A stretch of DNA of 64,000 nt from Microvirga flavescens. GTDB taxonomy: Bacteria; Pseudomonadota; Alphaproteobacteria; Rhizobiales; Beijerinckiaceae. The notes under the pieces were generated by a model. That model ran no database searches, had not been told where the DNA came from, and was given only the letters and a program-made list of their open reading frames with translations. The stretch spans positions 1 to 64,000 of the forward strand of contig NZ_QMKH01000010.1 in assembly GCF_003290125.1 (NCBI RefSeq), written 5' to 3'. Made by a program: the position numbers and the translations under genes. Every line of letters begins with the position of its first letter. The first letter of the stretch is position 1. This document shows positions 61,761 to 64,000 of the stretch, piece by piece.

Positions 61761-62768
61761 ATGACTTCTCAAACTGCCCCCTCTCTCACCGAGAACGTTG
61801 CGCCCGTCGCTGCGGGCGCGCATGTCACCGGCCTCGCCTGGCTGAAAGGCACCGCAGCCTTCGCGCTGGCGGATGGCGGCGTGCTTCTGGCGAAAGACGG
61901 TGAGACGCACCGGGTCGAAGCACATCCCGACAGCGGCATTCTCGTCGCGGTGGGCGATGGCGAGCGCCTGCTCACGGGCGGCGACGACGGGCGCGTCGCC
62001 GTGACCGGGCAGGATGGCTCGACGAAGACGCTCGCGGAAACCAAGGGCGCGTGGATCGATTCCCTTGCCGTGCATCCGGGCGGTGCCTTCGCCTATGCCA
62101 CTGGCAAGCGCGTCATCGCCCGCGACGACAAGGGCAAGGAGAAGACGCTGGAGGTTCCCTCCACCGCACGCGGCCTCACCTTCGCGCCGAAGGGCTACCG
62201 CCTCGCCATCGCGCACTACAACGGCGCGACGTTGTGGTTCCCCAATATAGAGGGCAAGCCCGAATCTCTCGAATGGAAGGGCTCGCATCTCGACATCACC
62301 TGGTCGCCGGATGGGCGCTTCATCGTCACCTCCATGCAGGAGAACGCCCTGCACGGATGGCGGCTGATCCCCGACAAGGGGCACATGCGCATGAGCGGCT
62401 ATCCGTCGAAGACGCGCTCGCTCTCCTGGTCAGCCGACGGCAAATGGCTCGCGACGTCGGGCGCGGAAGCCGCCATCATCTGGCCCTTCGAATCGAAGGA
62501 AGGGCCGACGGGCAAGGCGCCCCGCGAGTGCGGTGTTCGCCCCGCCAAGGTCAGCAGCGTTTCGTTCCACCCCAACGTCTATGTGCTCGCCGTCGGCTAT
62601 GAGGACGGCTGCATTCTCCTGATCCGCATGAACGACGCCTCCGAATTGCTGGTGCGTCCCTCGGTGAAGGACAGCGGCATCACGGCCCTCGCCTGGGACA
62701 AGCCCGGCAAGCGCCTCGCCTTCGGCTGCGCGGACGGGCAGGCTGGCATTCTGACGCTGCCGACCTGA
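61761..62768 (+). CDS. Cytoplasmic WD40 beta-propeller protein
   Basis: The 335-aa protein has no signal peptide and consists of about seven WD40-like blades. Examples are ITWSPDGRFIVTSMQENALH, SLSWSADGKWLATSGAEAAI and SSVSFHPNVYVLAVGYEDGC. The last blade is TALAWDKPGKRLAFGCADGQ. Cysteines cluster in the last two blades. It follows the COG0523 GTPase on the same strand and precedes the 91-aa Cys protein by 9 bp. A scaffold or client-binding role in metal handling is only inferred. Confidence 0.8.
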   Translation: MTSQTAPSLTENVAPVAAGAHVTGLAWLKGTAAFALADGGVLLAKDGETHRVEAHPDSGILVAVGDGERLLTGGDDGRVAVTGQDGSTKTLAETKGAWIDSLAVHPGGAFAYATGKRVIARDDKGKEKTLEVPSTARGLTFAPKGYRLAIAHYNGATLWFPNIEGKPESLEWKGSHLDITWSPDGRFIVTSMQENALHGWRLIPDKGHMRMSGYPSKTRSLSWSADGKWLATSGAEAAIIWPFESKEGPTGKAPRECGVRPAKVSSVSFHPNVYVLAVGYEDGCILLIRMNDASELLVRPSVKDSGITALAWDKPGKRLAFGCADGQAGILTLPT

Positions 62769-62777
62769 GATAAACCG

Positions 62778-63053
62778 ATGGCGCTGTTCGGCTCTTTCCT
62801 GAAAGGCGCTCCCGGCTCCGGCAAGCAAAGCCGGGAAGCGACCGAGCGCGTGAAGGAATGGGCGCGTGCCGCACTCGGCGGCGCTGAGGAGATCGCCTTC
62901 GCCGTCAATGAAATCGCCTGCACCGACCCTTCCTGCCCCGGCGTCGAAACCATCATTCTGGTGATGGAGCCGGGCGAAAAGACGCGCGCCTGCAAGATCG
63001 GCAAGATGCTGGACGATGTGAGCGAAGAGGATGTGCGCGCCGCGCTGGCTTGA
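62778..63053 (+). CDS. 91-aa conserved-looking protein with CxDPxCP motif
   Basis: The protein is MALFGSFLKGAPGSGK..., with a charged helix (EATERVKEWARAALGG). A compact core follows, including EIACTDPSCPGVETIILVME, and then EKTRACKIGKMLDDVSEEDV. The C-T-D-P-x-C-P motif and a third Cys (TRACKI) could bind metal. I do not recognise a named family. It starts 9 bp after the WD40 gene and is the last gene of the metal-linked run. Confidence 0.75.
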   Translation: MALFGSFLKGAPGSGKQSREATERVKEWARAALGGAEEIAFAVNEIACTDPSCPGVETIILVMEPGEKTRACKIGKMLDDVSEEDVRAALA

Positions 63054-63080
63054 GCGCGAGCGTTAGAGGCTTTTATTGCC

Positions 63081-63130
63081 GCATGATCCGGGCGAATAAC
63101 CGGTTTCCTCTTGTTCTGATCATGCTCTAG
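63081..63130 (+). repeat. Dispersed palindromic repeat, GCATGATC type, copy 3
   Basis: Opens GCATGATCCGGGCGAATAAC and closes TTGTTCTGATCATGCTCTAG. It is nearly identical to copy 2. Its last bases supply the stop codon of the minus-strand gene that follows, so it sits exactly between two convergent genes. Confidence 0.78.
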
Positions 63131-63468
63131 CTGTCTTCTCTTTCAGGCTTGCCCGCAAGCAGCACGTAAAACCCCAAACCATCCTGCGCGGGCAAGGTCT
63201 GGAGACGATCGAGCCAACCGCGCTTCTTCGCTTCGAGTAGCGCCTTGCCGATGGGCTGAAAAAGCGTCTCGCCGCCGCCCTCGATGGGCGGTGCGATGAG
63301 AATGGCGACCGACTTTGTCTTTGCGAAGCGGCTGCGTTCCAGCATGTCCTGCAACGAGGCCACAGCCTGCTCGCGCGAAGCCTGCCGCAGATCGAGAACG
63401 GCCTCCGCATCGACGCTCCCGAGAGAGCCGCGAAGCTTGTGCACGTAGAATTCCTCGAAATGCGGCAT
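63127..63468 (-). CDS. Hypothetical protein linked to homospermidine synthase
   Basis: The 113-aa protein begins MPHFEEFYVHKLRGSLGSVD. It has a hydrophobic strand (KTKSVAILIAPPIEGGGETL) and ends LGFYVLLAGKPEREDS. I recognise no domain, and no signal peptide or membrane helix is seen. It starts 15 bp after the homospermidine synthase stop on the same strand, so it probably belongs to that transcript. Its stop codon lies in dispersed repeat copy 3. Confidence 0.65.
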   Translation of the reverse strand: MPHFEEFYVHKLRGSLGSVDAEAVLDLRQASREQAVASLQDMLERSRFAKTKSVAILIAPPIEGGGETLFQPIGKALLEAKKRGWLDRLQTLPAQDGLGFYVLLAGKPEREDS

Positions 63469-63483
63469 GGCTTTTCGCTCGTC

Positions 63484-64000
63484 TTATCGCACCAGCACGT
63501 TCCGGAACTGCCACGGGTCGGAAGTGTCGATGTCCTCCGCGAAGAAGCCGGGGCGGCCATCGAGCGGCGTCCAATCCGTATAAACGCCGACGACCGGGCC
63601 GAGATACGGCCTCTGCACCTCAAGGCAGCGACGGAAATCGATCTCGTCCGCTTCGACGATGCCCGCATTCGGGTTTTCCAGCGCCCACACCATGCCCGCG
63701 AGCACGGCGGAGGTCACCTGAAGGCCGGTGGCATTCTGGTAGGGCGCGAGACGGCGCGTCTCCTCGATGGAAAGCTGCGAGCCATACCAATAGGCGTTCT
63801 TGTCGTGGCCGTAGAGCAGGACGCCCAGCTCATCGATGCCGTCCACGATCTCGTTTTCGTCAAGAATGTGGAACGTGTCCTGAGCCCTCGCGGCATTGCC
63901 GAACATCTCGTGCAGCGAAAGAACCGCATCGTTGGCGGGATGATAGGCGTAGTGGCAGGTCGGGCGATACGTGATCTTGTCACCCTCGCGCACGGTGAAG
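63484..64000 (-). CDS. hss: Homospermidine synthase, C-terminal part (5' end outside window)
   Basis: About 172 residues are visible, open to the right edge. They match the C-terminus of the saccharopine-dehydrogenase-like homospermidine synthases as I know them from Rhizobiales and Blastochloris. Marks are TYRPTCHYAYHPANDAVLSL, ELGVLLYGHDKNAYWYGSQL, and NATGLQVTSAVLAGMVWALE, followed by YLGPVVGVYTDWTPLDGRPG. The enzyme joins two putrescines, or putrescine and spermidine, using NAD to make sym-homospermidine, the main polyamine of many rhizobia. Confidence 0.9.
   Translation of the reverse strand, partial: FTVREGDKITYRPTCHYAYHPANDAVLSLHEMFGNAARAQDTFHILDENEIVDGIDELGVLLYGHDKNAYWYGSQLSIEETRRLAPYQNATGLQVTSAVLAGMVWALENPNAGIVEADEIDFRRCLEVQRPYLGPVVGVYTDWTPLDGRPGFFAEDIDTSDPWQFRNVLVR

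Noticed and set aside
1-64000. CRISPR array, prophage or insertion sequence
   Set aside because: I found no regularly spaced repeats, transposase, integrase or phage structural genes. The repeats seen are short palindromic elements.

Overview
The window is chromosomal DNA from an alphaproteobacterium of the order Hyphomicrobiales (Rhizobiales). The evidence is the combination of an FtcR flagellar regulator, MotC and MotE motor proteins, a MotD-type FliK, the single-domain response regulator CpdR, the nucleoid protein GapR, a ROSE-type RNA thermometer before a small heat-shock gene, and a homospermidine synthase. I cannot fix the genus; the layout would fit a Beijerinckiaceae, Methylobacteriaceae or Bosea-like organism. 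Coding density is high and I see no prophage, insertion sequence or CRISPR array.

Region 1 (1-16.6 kb) is a flagellar cluster, almost all on the minus strand. A flgB-flgC-fliE-flgG-flgA-flgI-motE-flgH-fliL-fliP run is followed by two nearly identical flagellin genes, each with its own leader and terminator. A tightly overlapped fliF-fliH-motB-motC-fliK-transglycosylase run follows. The plus-strand end of ftcR and an Omp19-like lipoprotein sit at the left edge. Region 2 (16.9-20 kb) adds a diguanylate cyclase/phosphodiesterase and a globin-coupled chemoreceptor, so motility and second-messenger signalling are grouped.

Region 3 (20-32 kb) is mixed housekeeping: gapR, DUF1244, two N-formylglutamate amidohydrolase-family genes, an EamA transporter, pyruvate kinase, rpmJ, tRNA-Val, cpdR, hisN, hsp20 and a threonine aldolase. 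It is unusually rich in RNA-level signals: a probable minus-strand small RNA with an anti-Shine-Dalgarno loop (about 27.74-27.83 kb), a hairpin that buries the ribosome site of a GNAT gene, a ROSE thermometer, and a start-codon hairpin.

Region 4 (32-50 kb) carries glutamate synthase (gltB-gltD), an SGNH-fold protein that lacks catalytic Ser and His, a lytic transglycosylase, and envelope-sugar genes (galE, galU, kdsD and a GT61 transferase). It also has ferrochelatase, an HWE histidine kinase and uracil-DNA glycosylase.

Region 5 (50-64 kb) starts with a giant fused indolepyruvate ferredoxin oxidoreductase behind a perfect 25-bp operator-like dyad. Next come a DUF1007/NicO nickel-cobalt module, a Tat-secreted glucan biosynthesis protein, and a zinc/manganese module. 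The zinc/manganese module runs: His-rich 57-aa microprotein, ABC ATPase, permease, binding protein, COG0523 GTPase, cytoplasmic WD40 propeller, 91-aa CxDPxCP protein. The window ends inside homospermidine synthase. Dispersed palindromic repeats (three copies of a ~50-bp GCATGATC element, plus two larger palindromes) sit between operons.
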